A stretch of 58,201 nucleotides of DNA. Origin: an uncultured Bacteroidota bacterium. GTDB taxonomy: Bacteria; Bacteroidota; Bacteroidia; Chitinophagales; Chitinophagaceae. The stretch spans positions 1 through 58,201 of the forward strand of contig CAIUZK010000145.1 of the NCBI GenBank assembly GCA_903903635.1, in the 5' to 3' direction. Below the pieces are notes generated by a model, which was given only the letters and a program-made list of their open reading frames with translations, was not told where the DNA came from and searched no databases. The position numbers and the translations under genes are program-made. Below are positions 18,383 to 27,635 of the stretch, in pieces. The stretch's first letter is position 1. The number at the start of each line of letters is the position of its first letter.

Positions 18383-18761
18383 TATATATACAATTCAGAA
18401 TTAAAATCAAAAAATCAAAAAAAGCGCGATGAGCAGATATAAAAATCGGGCTCAACGCCCGAGGTGCAAAAGTAGCAAAAAATGGCAATTAGCAGACATT
18501 AAATCTATTGTCATACATGTGCACTTAGTACCCGTGAAATGTATTTTTACGCTCTCTGATGCGCCGGCAAACGAAATTTATTAAACATATATATAATAAT
18601 ACAACAAAATAATTTCACAAATTCAGTAAATAATTGACAAGTAGCATAAATTACCACTTTGGGGATGATTATTTGCATAATTTTGTGTGATACGGATAAA
18701 TCAGTCCGAAACTCTATCAGTTTTTTCGCACTTTTGCGATTATTATAAAATTACCGCCATA
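18383..18761 (+). promoter_or_regulatory. Divergent carB / mreB intergenic region
   Basis: 379 bp without a gene. It must hold promoters for carB (minus) and mreBCD (plus). On the plus strand TAATTTTG at 18678-18685 fits the Bacteroidota -7 element TAnnTTTG; a TTTG at 18658-18661 could serve as the -33 element, though the 16-nt spacing is short. A small hairpin (CGGGC/GCCCG) lies near 18446. No riboswitch or RNA gene was recognised. Confidence 0.4.
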
Positions 18762-19793
18762 ATGAGTTTTTTAGGCTTTTTTAAATTTCTTACACAGGAA
18801 ATCGCAATAGATCTTGGCACAGCCAATACATTAATCATACATAATGACCAGGTGGTTGTTGACGAACCATCAATTGTGGCTATAGACCGCACTACAAATA
18901 AAATTGTAGCAGTGGGCAAAAAGGCCATGATGATGCACGAAAAAACACATGAGAACCTGAAAACCATTCGGCCACTGAGAGACGGCGTAATAGCCGATTT
19001 CAATGCAGCCGAAGGTATGCTGCGTGAAATGATCAAACTGGTTTACCCAAAGAAACCAATGTTTCCGCCCAGTTGGCGCATGGTAATCTGTATTCCATCC
19101 AGTATCACAGAAGTTGAAAAACGTGCTGTGCGCGATTCTGCCGAACAGGCAGGCGCCAAGGAGGTATACATGATACACGAGCCTATGGCTGCCGCACTGG
19201 GTATTGGTATTGACGTGGAAGAACCAACCGGCAATATGATCATCGACATTGGTGGTGGTACTACAGGTATCTCTGTGATCGCGCTTGCGGGCATCGTATG
19301 CGATCAATCTATCAGGATTGCAGGTGATGAATTCACAAGTGATATCATGGAAACTATGCGCAGGTATCATAGCCTTATGATAGGTGAGCGTACCGCGGAG
19401 CAGATAAAGATACATGTAGGCTCAGCGCTTAAGGAACTTGATAATCCACCCGATGATATCGCGGTAAATGGCCGCGACCTTGTAACCGGTATTCCAAAGC
19501 AGATCATGGTGACCTATCAGGAAGTAGCGGAAGCATTGGATAAATCAATTTTCAAAATTGAGGAGGCCATTCTGAAAGCACTTGAAAGCACGCCACCTGA
19601 GCTTGCTGCTGATATTTACCGCCGTGGATTATATCTGACAGGCGGTGGAGCTCTGCTACGCGGATTGGATAAACGCATTTCGCATAAGATCAAACTACCG
19701 GTACATGTAGCTGATGATCCGTTGCGTGCAGTAGTAAGGGGAACCGGCATGGCTTTGAAGAATATTGCAAGAATGCCATTCCTAATGAAATAA
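18762..19793 (+). CDS. mreB: Rod-shape-determining actin homologue MreB
   Basis: 343 aa from the ATG at 18762 (MSFLGFFKFLTQEIAIDLG). The in-frame start at 18687 would put 25 atypical residues before it and overlaps the probable promoter, so it was not chosen. The actin-fold motifs are present: phosphate-1 IAIDLGTANTLI, phosphate-2 NMIIDIGGGTTGISVIAL, adenosine YLTGGGALLRGLDKRI. The N-terminal amphipathic segment FLGFFKFL should bind the membrane. It polymerises under the inner membrane and guides the elongasome. First gene of mreBCD. Confidence 0.98.
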   Translation: MSFLGFFKFLTQEIAIDLGTANTLIIHNDQVVVDEPSIVAIDRTTNKIVAVGKKAMMMHEKTHENLKTIRPLRDGVIADFNAAEGMLREMIKLVYPKKPMFPPSWRMVICIPSSITEVEKRAVRDSAEQAGAKEVYMIHEPMAAALGIGIDVEEPTGNMIIDIGGGTTGISVIALAGIVCDQSIRIAGDEFTSDIMETMRRYHSLMIGERTAEQIKIHVGSALKELDNPPDDIAVNGRDLVTGIPKQIMVTYQEVAEALDKSIFKIEEAILKALESTPPELAADIYRRGLYLTGGGALLRGLDKRISHKIKLPVHVADDPLRAVVRGTGMALKNIARMPFLMK

Positions 19794-19987
19794 ACCCCTT
19801 GCCTGTAAAGGGGATCCGTGAATTTAGTGTTGGTTCCTGTTTGAGGCAGTTGGTAAATAATGGGTTTTATTTTATTGACCTTTAATAAATGTGCGCAAGC
19901 ACAAAATGGCTTTAATATGGGATCTGGGAAATTGTTGTTATAATGCAATGATTTTTGTTATAGTGAATTCCAAATTCTGAAATACGA

Positions 19988-20842
19988 GTGCGCAATTTCA
20001 TATTATTCATACGCCGCTTTTTCAATCTCATACTATTTCTATCGCTGGAAATTGTGTGCATCATGCTAATTGAGCGGACGAACAGCCTGCAGGGAAATGA
20101 TATTGTCAGTTCGGCCAACACGGTTTCGGGACTCGTTTATAAAAAACAAAACGATGTAGTCTATTACTTCGGGCTAAGAAAAATGAATGACAGCCTGCTG
20201 AACGAAAATGCGGCATTGCGCAAAAAGATTGACCAGTGGCATAGTATTGATACACTTAAGGACAGCCTGGTTCAGATTAAGATCTTACCCACAGATACAT
20301 CGGTGCATATAGTGAAATATGCGGACTACCTGTACCGGACAGCCCGTGTTATCAATAACTCCATTAATGCCAGCGATAACTATATTACGCTTAACCGCGG
20401 ATCGAAAGATGGAATAACCAAAAACATGGCAGTCATTTCGGGCACGGGGGTTGTGGGTCGGGTGGAGCACGTATCCGCACATTACTCGAGTGTTTTTTCA
20501 ATTCTGAGCGGCAAGCAGAAAGTGAGCGCCAAGCTGAAAGGCGGAACTACCGGATTTGTGGTATGGGATGAGAAAAGCCCTGATGTACTTACCATGGTAG
20601 AAGTGCCCAAGCATGTAGAGGTAAAGAAGGGCGATTCGGTATTTACCACAAGCTTTTCTTACTTTCCTCCCGATATATTGTTTGGTACCGTAATAAAAAC
20701 CGAGATCGAACAAAAAAAGGGAATTAAGCTCATTTACTTACAATCATCCACCAATTTTCATAACCTGCAATACGTGTATGTAATTGAAAATAAAATGGCA
20801 TTTGAAAAGAAAATGCTTGAAGACTCTGCTAAGAAAAAATAG
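19988..20842 (+). CDS. mreC: Rod-shape-determining protein MreC
   Basis: 284 aa beginning at GTG (MRNFILFIRRFFNLILFLSL). There is one N-terminal transmembrane segment, a short coiled coil at about 55-85, and the periplasmic beta-rich MreC domain (ARVINNSINASDNYITLNRG; GTGVVGRVEHVSAHYSSVFS). MreC links MreB and MreD to the PBP2/RodA synthase. The 194 bp gap after mreB includes a weak CCCCTT/AAGGGG hairpin at 19795-19813 that may tune mRNA levels. mreD follows 52 bp downstream. Confidence 0.95.
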   Translation: MRNFILFIRRFFNLILFLSLEIVCIMLIERTNSLQGNDIVSSANTVSGLVYKKQNDVVYYFGLRKMNDSLLNENAALRKKIDQWHSIDTLKDSLVQIKILPTDTSVHIVKYADYLYRTARVINNSINASDNYITLNRGSKDGITKNMAVISGTGVVGRVEHVSAHYSSVFSILSGKQKVSAKLKGGTTGFVVWDEKSPDVLTMVEVPKHVEVKKGDSVFTTSFSYFPPDILFGTVIKTEIEQKKGIKLIYLQSSTNFHNLQYVYVIENKMAFEKKMLEDSAKKK

Positions 20843-20894
20843 AGTTTATGGCGTTGGCAGATTTAAGAGTAAGGTTAAAAGTCAATAAGGTAGT

Positions 20895-21440
20895 ATGAAC
20901 GTTTATATTAAAAACATCTTACGCTTTTGCATTATCATCCTGCTACAGGTGCTGATCCTGAATAAGATCACACTGCGCTGGTGGAGTGAGCCTTCCGGCT
21001 TCCCTATCTTTATTCCATATGTCTATCCGCTTTTTATTTTACTGCTTCCATTTGAGACTCCGGTCTGGGCGCTGCTTATAATGGGATTTATACTGGGCAC
21101 AACCGTTGATACATTTATGAACACTGCAGGAATGCATGCCTGCGCTACCATACTTATTGCCTACCTGCGCACCAATGTGCTCAGTGCGTTATTGCCCCGC
21201 AATTTATCGGAATATACCGGTCAGCATCCCAATATTAAAACAATGGGCTGGATGCCGTTCCTGGTTTACAGCGCCTTTCTCATCATACTCCATCATTTTG
21301 TATTCTTCACTATTGAATTGTGGAACCTTTCGAATATTGGTTTCTTACTGCTCAAAGTGGCAGCCTCAGCCATTACATCAATGCTGTTTATTATTGTATA
21401 CCTATTGCTGTTTACACGACAAGGGACTGCAAGAATCTAG
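20895..21440 (+). CDS. mreD: Rod-shape-determining protein MreD
   Basis: 181 aa, five predicted transmembrane segments, matching the poorly conserved MreD family: PIFIPYVYPLFILLLPFETP, then ALLIMGFILGTTVDTFMN. It is the third elongasome gene of the cluster. In most Bacteroidota I would expect mrdA (PBP2) and rodA next; here the stop is followed after only 3 bp by the stop of a convergent phage-type tail fibre gene. Confidence 0.92.
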   Translation: MNVYIKNILRFCIIILLQVLILNKITLRWWSEPSGFPIFIPYVYPLFILLLPFETPVWALLIMGFILGTTVDTFMNTAGMHACATILIAYLRTNVLSALLPRNLSEYTGQHPNIKTMGWMPFLVYSAFLIILHHFVFFTIELWNLSNIGFLLLKVAASAITSMLFIIVYLLLFTRQGTARI

Positions 21441-21443
21441 CGA

Positions 21444-22268
21444 TTAATCTAGTGGAATGATTGTGTTAAATTCAATTCCATAACCACCAATCAGCACATC
21501 TGGCCGTATCCAATTAATTGAAATTTGGCCTAAAGTATTAACGCCACAATTCACCTGCTTTATCCAACCAATACCAAGATCATCTTTTATTAATCCCGCT
21601 ACAAAATACTGGGCTGTGAAATAAGCTGTATTGGCAGGAATATATCCGGCAGGCAGTGAACCCATATTATAGAAAAGAGCAGCAGGCGATGCAGCAAAAT
21701 TCTGGGCGTAGTTGGCTGTCAGAAGTCCTCTGATCTGTAAAGTATTAGCCAGTACATCCTTCTTGTAATAAACAGTCCCGGTGACACCTCCACTCAAAAC
21801 CGGCGTACTAACAGCCAGCGAGCTCCATGCAGTATCCCGTCCATTCTGCCCGAATACAACTTGGTAAGGCTGAAGCGCTGATAATGGAAATTGTGTAGAT
21901 GTGGTAGCTGTTGGTCCTGCAAGCAGTGTAGCTGTCTTATTCAATATAGCTCCGTAGCTGCTGCCGTCATTGTATATAAGACTGCCCGATGATGGTGTTA
22001 TATTTACCAGTATTACATCACCGGGAGGTACAACTGAGTAAGAACCTGAAATGAATTTTATCATTTCTCCATTATAAAAAAACCATCCAACGGCAACAGT
22101 GGTAGTACCTCCGGAAACTGTTGTTTCCATACCAGATATCAGGGTCGGGCCACTACCACCCATAAGCGCCAATGCATTGATGCACTCGGTATAAGCCTGT
22201 TGCAGGTAATCCAGTTCGTCCTGGGTAAGTGGGAATCCACCGGCATGTGTAAAATCAATTGCTTTCAT
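21444..22268 (-). CDS. Putative tail fibre / receptor-binding protein
   Basis: 274 aa, the last gene of the tail module. The N terminus (MKAIDFTHAGGFPLTQDELDYLQQAY) resembles baseplate-attachment ends of short Bacteroidota phage fibres. The rest is Gly/Ser/Thr-rich beta sequence, ending in a compact domain with GSLPAGYIPANTAYFTAQYF, typical of trimeric fibre tips. It would select the recipient cell surface. Its stop is 3 bp from the convergent mreD stop. Assigned by position, composition and N terminus; no specific receptor can be named. Confidence 0.65.
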   Translation of the reverse strand: MKAIDFTHAGGFPLTQDELDYLQQAYTECINALALMGGSGPTLISGMETTVSGGTTTVAVGWFFYNGEMIKFISGSYSVVPPGDVILVNITPSSGSLIYNDGSSYGAILNKTATLLAGPTATTSTQFPLSALQPYQVVFGQNGRDTAWSSLAVSTPVLSGGVTGTVYYKKDVLANTLQIRGLLTANYAQNFAASPAALFYNMGSLPAGYIPANTAYFTAQYFVAGLIKDDLGIGWIKQVNCGVNTLGQISINWIRPDVLIGGYGIEFNTIIPLD

Positions 22269-22290
22269 TATTATGTACTTTTTATCATTC

Positions 22291-22806
22291 TTAATAAGTC
22301 ACCACACTGTAATTCTTCCTGCCCGGCAAACGGTAATGATCGACCAGTGCCCTGAGCCTTAGAACATCATATCCGGAGCCACCGGCCACAACTACCGGTA
22401 CCTTAACAATAAAACTGATACCCAACAAAGCGGTTTCAGAATCCATATAAAGCACTTCCGGATCGGGATATGATGTTGTTCCCTCCTCACTGACCAGACC
22501 CAGCCATAGTGGCTTGCTTTCAGGCACCAGATACAGGTAAAGGGGATCTTTAAAAGGCCCGTCTTCAATTAATATCCCCCTGGAAACAGGATCAAAAAGA
22601 TCATTCAGGGCAGCCCGGAGATAACAGACCTGGCTGTTATGGCTGAGATCGTAGAGATGATCATCTCTGTTTGCCTTAAACAAATTATACAGCCAGACAA
22701 CAGGACTTACCAATACCGCCAACCATGCCAGCATAATATTATTCCTAAGTCTCACGGGCACTATAGTTCGCACCAGTACTCCAAAATCAACATCATAGAA
22801 TCCCAT
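22291..22806 (-). CDS. gpI-like baseplate/tail protein
   Basis: 171 aa. It lies between the gpJ-like wedge gene and the fibre gene, exactly where P2 gpI / Mu gp48-type proteins are found. The N-terminal part (LRNNIMLAWLAVLVSPVVWLYNLFKANRD) and the segment YDLSHNSQVCYLRAALNDLFDP fit Bacteroidota Mu-like relatives that join the fibre to the wedge. The length is close to that of P2 gpI. Identity rests on order more than on strong motifs. Confidence 0.6.
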   Translation of the reverse strand: MGFYDVDFGVLVRTIVPVRLRNNIMLAWLAVLVSPVVWLYNLFKANRDDHLYDLSHNSQVCYLRAALNDLFDPVSRGILIEDGPFKDPLYLYLVPESKPLWLGLVSEEGTTSYPDPEVLYMDSETALLGISFIVKVPVVVAGGSGYDVLRLRALVDHYRLPGRKNYSVVTY

Positions 22807-22865
22807 AAAAATTAAGCCAAATTTGAGTCATCAACATTTTAAATAAATAAACATCCTGAAAGGAA

Positions 22866-23693
22866 TTAAATGGCATATGCCACATAGCTAACATGAGCAG
22901 TAAACCATCCGTTATCCAAAGCCATATAGCCGGCATCGGGAATATAGCGCGCTGAAATCGCAACAGGTGGAACCAAACCATAAAACGCCTGAACTGAAAC
23001 CTCATCTGCTATTACAACACCAGGCACCGACTGCATAGCAGCAATAAAACTATTCAGAATAAATACTCCGTTAAATGGCAGACTGTCGAGAAATGCATTT
23101 ACTGCATCTTTAACAGGTGTTGAAGACGTACCATCCAGTCGTGCGCCGGTTGCATCCAGTAACAACGGATCATAGTAAATGATCATTGTTGGTTGAAAAG
23201 TATCGGGATTACCGCTGGTGCACTGCAGGCGAACACCGGCATCTTTTAACCTGCCCATATAATTTGCAAAGGCTGTTAATTGCAACGAGGTCAAAGGTGA
23301 AAGAACTCCTCCCGCCAGTTTGGCTACCTTTATCCTTACCAGGTTTGTTAGTTCTACAGCAGCAGCAAATTTTACCACCAAAGTTGTAAGATCCACAGGA
23401 GGAACAACCGTATAGACATCGCTATCATCAGGTAATGCCACTCCAAATTGAAATGCCTTGGCTTTGTTTACATACCATTGAAGGGTATGAGGCTTTTGGG
23501 AAGCAATAATATCTGATACTTCAGCTTTATGTGCATCAAACAAATTTTCCAAAACCCATTGGCATGTAGCCACTATATAGGTCCACAGTAACCAGACTGC
23601 GGTCATGCTGGTGCTGCTCAGACTACTTAAAGTGCTGTCGGCGGCTTTGGCTGTCACCATTGATGCCTGAATTTGTGCTATACTTCTTGCCAT
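22866..23693 (-). CDS. gpJ-like baseplate wedge protein
   Basis: 275 aa. It begins MARSIAQIQASMVTAKAAD and continues with SLSSTSMTAVWLLWTYIVA, like the shorter Bacteroidota counterparts of P2 gpJ / Mu gp47. The second half (ELTNLVRIKVAKLAGGVLSPLT and the strand region that follows) matches the wedge beta domain. In contractile tails these proteins form the wedges that trigger sheath contraction. It sits directly before the gpI-like gene. Homologues are sometimes mislabelled as nucleotidyltransferases; nothing here supports that. Confidence 0.6.
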   Translation of the reverse strand: MARSIAQIQASMVTAKAADSTLSSLSSTSMTAVWLLWTYIVATCQWVLENLFDAHKAEVSDIIASQKPHTLQWYVNKAKAFQFGVALPDDSDVYTVVPPVDLTTLVVKFAAAVELTNLVRIKVAKLAGGVLSPLTSLQLTAFANYMGRLKDAGVRLQCTSGNPDTFQPTMIIYYDPLLLDATGARLDGTSSTPVKDAVNAFLDSLPFNGVFILNSFIAAMQSVPGVVIADEVSVQAFYGLVPPVAISARYIPDAGYMALDNGWFTAHVSYVAYAI

Positions 23694-23790
23694 AGATAAG
23701 TGTTCCCTTTCGGGGAGAATAAAGACTGTTATAAATTAAATAGAAAAACGGAAATAACCCGGTAAGAATCAATATACGCTGACAGAAGCG

Positions 23791-24756
23791 CTAACTAACT
23801 TTTACGACCATGCTAAAAGAACTGGCAGGATATGTAGTTGTGCCATTGATGTAAATAGTACCCACTCCAAAAGAATATGTACCCGCCACAAGTGTAACTA
23901 TTGTTTTATCAGGATTTCCCGGATCCAGCGGATCAGGAGTGCCGCCGGCTGCATCGTGCAGCCAACTCATACTATGCGTAATAAAATCGATATGGCCAAT
24001 TGGTGAATGACTCCTTGTGAGCCTTAGTGTAACTGAATTACGACCGGCACTTACCAACCCGACAGCCAGGTCAGCAATAAGGTATTCTTCTACTGTCTGC
24101 GTAACATTATCCAATACAATTAATGGACTTACATAAGCCTTATAACCTGCATCATCAACAAAAGTCGCTGTCTTTTCAGTTGAGCTGAGATCGCTCCAAA
24201 TCATCATAAAACCTCGTCCTGAAATCCATGGTATGTTATAGGATAACTGCTTATAACTCATTAGCAAGGTAGTAGGGTTCTGCGCTCTTGTATCAGGAGA
24301 AAGACCTGCAATAAACCTTTCTTCAGTTTCATAGCAAACAATATTATCCAGAGAAGGATATGGCAATGAAGCAATTGGGTTTACGTTGATAAATGCCCCA
24401 GGATCAGCAATAAGATCATAAACATAATATCCGGATACCGAAGGAGGATCAGGAACTGTCGGGACAGCGTGCATTACAGGCTTTAACATGATAGAATATC
24501 CCAAATCAGGAACACTACCTAAAGTACCTATTACAATGTTATTCTGAGCCAGGTATTGTAAAACACCGGGGTCTCCCGCTGCTAATGCAGTCTGGCTGGC
24601 AGTATATACTGTACCTATATCAGGATATTGAGCAATAGAAATATCATTATCCCTGCAAAACTGCATACCGGCTTCCAGTGAACCACAGCCTTGCAGTATT
24701 ATATCCGGAATACTTTGATTAGGCATTACTACAATTTTATTCATACGCGGTATCAT
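23791..24756 (-). CDS. Tail/baseplate protein with an N-terminal LysM-like segment
   Basis: 321 aa (or 317 from the ATG at 24744, MNKIVVMPNQS). Residues about 10-60 resemble the LysM-like segment of Mu-like baseplate proteins: NQSIPDIILQGCGSLEAGM, then FCRDNDISIAQYPDIGTVY. The remainder is beta-rich without a named family and has a Gly/Pro/Asp linker (GGTPDPLDPGNPDK) before a small terminal domain. It lies between the gp25-like and gpJ-like genes. A structural role in the baseplate is inferred from this location. Confidence 0.5.
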   Translation of the reverse strand: MIPRMNKIVVMPNQSIPDIILQGCGSLEAGMQFCRDNDISIAQYPDIGTVYTASQTALAAGDPGVLQYLAQNNIVIGTLGSVPDLGYSIMLKPVMHAVPTVPDPPSVSGYYVYDLIADPGAFINVNPIASLPYPSLDNIVCYETEERFIAGLSPDTRAQNPTTLLMSYKQLSYNIPWISGRGFMMIWSDLSSTEKTATFVDDAGYKAYVSPLIVLDNVTQTVEEYLIADLAVGLVSAGRNSVTLRLTRSHSPIGHIDFITHSMSWLHDAAGGTPDPLDPGNPDKTIVTLVAGTYSFGVGTIYINGTTTYPASSFSMVVKVS

Positions 24757-24804
24757 TCCATTTTATAAATCAGGTTACAATTTGATTACGGGATATAAAG
24801 CAGG

Positions 24805-25104
24805 TCAGGAATAATACGCGTCTGATTTAATCACCCCATCCTGCATTATTTTTACTGCAATTACATCCATTCCATCGCGTGTAAACTCAACACTGATATT
24901 CCGGGTCAATTCCTGGAAATTCTCATCATCCATATAGTCAAATACGCCTACTCCTATTGTTGGGTTTTGCTTGAAATCACCTTTGTTATTTAATATTAAC
25001 TGCTTTTGGTGCTGGGCAGTACTTTCCTTTATAACAAAATCTCCGGCTTCAATTATAAGATCATATCCCCCATCAAGCCCTATATCTATCATATCCTGTG
25101 CCAT
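24805..25104 (-). CDS. gp25/gpW-like baseplate wedge protein
   Basis: 99 aa, the usual size for T4 gp25 / P2 gpW relatives. The domain order fits: an N-terminal strand GGYDLIIEAGDFVIKESTAQ, then HQKQLILNNKGDFKQNPTIG with the conserved loop before VGVFDYMDDE, then the C-terminal strands (ISVEFTRDGMDVIAVKI). gp25 binds the innermost sheath ring and starts its assembly. It stands before the other wedge proteins, as expected for a contractile tail. Confidence 0.75.
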   Translation of the reverse strand: MAQDMIDIGLDGGYDLIIEAGDFVIKESTAQHQKQLILNNKGDFKQNPTIGVGVFDYMDDENFQELTRNISVEFTRDGMDVIAVKIMQDGVIKSDAYYS

Positions 25105-25143
25105 GTAAATCCGTAGTTTAAAAGTGATAAGAAAGCTTCGATT

Positions 25144-25371
25144 TTAAGTAATAGTGTTACCAAAAACACCAGTGACGGGACCGCCTCCTCCCGGAGCAAT
25201 TAATCCTGCGGTATTGGTTACTGTTGCGCCTTCTACAAATATCCGTATTGCATCTGCTATTGCTGTAGACATAGCATCAACCTGAGCTATCTGTGTCATA
25301 TCCGGTACCGGCAGATTGGCCAGGTAGGCAGATTTTATAGAGTTCTTCAATGTAATAGTATCCAGTGGCAT
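25144..25371 (-). CDS. Small conserved tail-module protein
   Basis: 75 aa. The helical N-terminal half (VDAMSTAIADAIRIFVEGATV) recalls a small protein often found between spike and gp25 genes in Bacteroidota Mu-like prophages. A glycine-rich tail (APGGGGPVTGVFGNTIT) follows. It starts 40 bp downstream of no other gene on the opposite strand and is tightly packed with its neighbours, which supports a real gene. The exact role is unknown. Confidence 0.6.
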   Translation of the reverse strand: MPLDTITLKNSIKSAYLANLPVPDMTQIAQVDAMSTAIADAIRIFVEGATVTNTAGLIAPGGGGPVTGVFGNTIT

Positions 25372-25380
25372 AGTATGATA

Positions 25381-25932
25381 TTAAGCCGACAACAAATTAT
25401 TTAGCCTTGTAAGTAAATTATTAAAATCAGCCACATTCACCGGGATACTGCTTGTACCTGATGGGGTTGGAACTGTTAATTCGGTAATGTAAGTGAAACA
25501 ATCTTTCAGCAACTGAAATAAACTCTCGGTAGCGGAATTCAACTTAAATACGCTGTCAGAAATGTTCAGAACTACACTGCCATTTTGAATAGTTACCTGC
25601 GAGTTATCCATTTCAAAAACGACATCGCCGATTTTTATTTTTGCCCTTTCCAGATCATTAGCCAGAAGCAAAGCCCATTGTCCAGGTCCATCCACACTGC
25701 CTATTATCACATTACTACCGTCTTTAGGATAGAGAATCATACCAGACTGGTTGTCTGTGATTACATTTAGCAGTACACCCTCAATTGAATCAGCGCCATC
25801 GCTTGTCTGCACATCCATCGTGCCTGAAACAATATTTACACTACCCGCAACAACTGTCCCGCTTACTATCTCATAAGGCCTTTCTGCAAGATGCCTGATC
25901 CCATCCCTGATTTTTATGGTGTTTTTTTTCAT
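25381..25932 (-). CDS. Baseplate spike-like protein (P2 gpV / Mu gp45 position)
   Basis: 183 aa. An OB-fold-like N-terminal half (EIVSGTVVAGSVNIVSGTMD; VIIGSVDGPGQWALLLANDL) leads into short repeated strands (VVFEMDNSQVTIQNGSVVLN), the form of a trimeric beta-helix. A C-terminal helix follows. It overlaps the stop of the hub gene by 4 bp (ATGA), so translation is coupled. Such spikes tip the tail tube and pierce the recipient envelope. No apex metal-binding HxH motif was seen. Confidence 0.6.
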   Translation of the reverse strand: MKKNTIKIRDGIRHLAERPYEIVSGTVVAGSVNIVSGTMDVQTSDGADSIEGVLLNVITDNQSGMILYPKDGSNVIIGSVDGPGQWALLLANDLERAKIKIGDVVFEMDNSQVTIQNGSVVLNISDSVFKLNSATESLFQLLKDCFTYITELTVPTPSGTSSIPVNVADFNNLLTRLNNLLSA

Positions 25933-26969
25933 TGCGCATTATTTGAGAATCCAAAACGTGGGCCTATATCCAAAATTCTCCTGGCTCCCTTTATGCCATA
26001 AGAAACTTCCACACTTTCAATCAAATAAGTTCCATTCCGTTCAGGAAACCGATCGTCGGTAATAAATGCCTCATAACCAGGTTCTGCAAAAGGTTGTAGA
26101 AATGCAGTTAAACTTCCTTCATATCCATCATAACCCACTTGAAATGCTTTTTCATCTGCCAACTGTTTCAGGTATGATTGTTCCGAAATGTGATTCAGTA
26201 TTTTACTACGTGAAATTGTGTGAGTAAGGAAAACATCTGAAACCGCAGTGAGTATTCTTCCATCCGGTAGTTTCTTATGATAATGAACTTCCGCTTTTTC
26301 ATTCTTTATACTCCTTAATTTAAGACTGTTTCCTTTTAAAGTATTATAACCTAACCGGTAGTTTACAGTCCCCAGATCGAATACTTTGTTGCCATTTGCA
26401 TAGGGTGTATAAATCAGCCCACACCATAAAACATCCGGCCTGATGAAAAAGCAACTAAGACATCTGTCTGTATTCTTCAGAATATTATTAATGATATCAA
26501 ACCCGCTTGCCTGGTTAACTTTCACATTATACAAGGTTATCGGAACATCACACAGAACACTGATTGAGGCTCCATTTTCAAGATGTGATACCGCTATTTC
26601 CAATAATCTCTTAACAGTTATCGACTCCCAGAATCCGAAAATTGAAAGCCTTCTTAATAGCCAGCTATACCCTTCACAAACTATCTCCATTGGCATATCC
26701 AGGTTTTGGTGTTTCACAAATCCCCGGAACTCAGTCCTGAGGTCTGAGTTGTACCCAAGTTTTATAGTAACAGGATCACCTTCACTAAACTGCTGACCCG
26801 TAATCACCTTTGCAGGCTGTACTTTACCATCAGTTTCTATTCTTGCTATGGAAGGCAATTTTATTATAGCCTTCTCTTCGATATCATGAATACTTCTTGA
26901 AATCTGAACCTGATTTACACCACTGAATCTGAACTTACCAATCGTAATTTCGCTACATAATACAAACAT
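25929..26969 (-). CDS. Baseplate hub protein (P2 gpD / Mu gp44-like)
   Basis: 346 aa. The order of parts fits the late-control gpD/gp27 hub family: an N-terminal beta domain (EITIGKFRFSGVNQVQISRS), then PVTIKLGYNSDLRTEFRGFV, the typical strand for tail-tube-like hub domains. Next comes a helical part (VKRLLEIAVSHL) and a C-terminal beta domain ending YLIESVEVSYGIKGARRIL. The hub joins the tube to the spike. It is translationally coupled to the spike gene. Confidence 0.7.
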   Translation of the reverse strand: MFVLCSEITIGKFRFSGVNQVQISRSIHDIEEKAIIKLPSIARIETDGKVQPAKVITGQQFSEGDPVTIKLGYNSDLRTEFRGFVKHQNLDMPMEIVCEGYSWLLRRLSIFGFWESITVKRLLEIAVSHLENGASISVLCDVPITLYNVKVNQASGFDIINNILKNTDRCLSCFFIRPDVLWCGLIYTPYANGNKVFDLGTVNYRLGYNTLKGNSLKLRSIKNEKAEVHYHKKLPDGRILTAVSDVFLTHTISRSKILNHISEQSYLKQLADEKAFQVGYDGYEGSLTAFLQPFAEPGYEAFITDDRFPERNGTYLIESVEVSYGIKGARRILDIGPRFGFSNNAQ

Positions 26970-26985
26970 ATCTTTTCGTTATTGC

Positions 26986-27633
26986 TTAGGAAATGGAAAC
27001 CAAATTAAAGGGAGCATCGCTTATCATGCTTAACTCATAGGGACGAACATTTTTAATACCACTCACCGCAGGAAATTTCAAGTCTGTGATCACAACCTGA
27101 TCGCTTCCGCTTCTATCGGGCCGGAGTAAAAAAATATCAGTAATCGGACATTGAATAGATAATGCCTGGTTTTGTTCATAAATATTGCGCAAAGTCGAAA
27201 CATCACTTTCTGGAAATTCATTTGCCTGATTGATAATAAATCCCCTGATTTTTATTTCATAATCCTGAATGTTAACAAGTTCCTTAACTGAGCCTCTGCG
27301 TTCTGTTAAATGTGTCTCCACTATCGTCTTACGGCTGGTAATTGATACAACAGGATATGGCAGGTTCCATTTCTTCAATTGCCCGGTGGATGCACTCAAT
27401 TCAGTGCTATTGCTGTTTGTCTTTCCCTTTTCCTGATAGCTAATGGTAACTGGCAAAAAATACTCATTGCCTAGCGCATCAGCAGCATAATATGGTGATC
27501 CATAAAACCCTTGCTCCGTCCGATAGGGAGATGTATCTCCCTGAACTGTGGAAAATTCGGGATGAAACGCCTGGCTTTTATAACCAAATGCCCGCTCAAA
27601 TAATTCAGCTAAGCTGAACGAAATTTCTGCCAT
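26986..27633 (-). CDS. DUF6046-type tail protein
   Basis: 215 aa. It matches the DUF6046 family seen in Bacteroidota Mu-like prophages: after YPVVSITSRKTIVETHLTER the conserved stretch YEIKIRGFIINQANEFPESD and SIQCPITDIFLLRPDR follow. The protein lies between the tape measure and the hub and probably forms part of the distal tube or hub. It starts 2 bp from the stop of the tape-measure-like gene, so the two are cotranscribed. Confidence 0.7.
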   Translation of the reverse strand: MAEISFSLAELFERAFGYKSQAFHPEFSTVQGDTSPYRTEQGFYGSPYYAADALGNEYFLPVTISYQEKGKTNSNSTELSASTGQLKKWNLPYPVVSITSRKTIVETHLTERRGSVKELVNIQDYEIKIRGFIINQANEFPESDVSTLRNIYEQNQALSIQCPITDIFLLRPDRSGSDQVVITDLKFPAVSGIKNVRPYELSMISDAPFNLVSIS

Positions 27634-27635
27634 GA

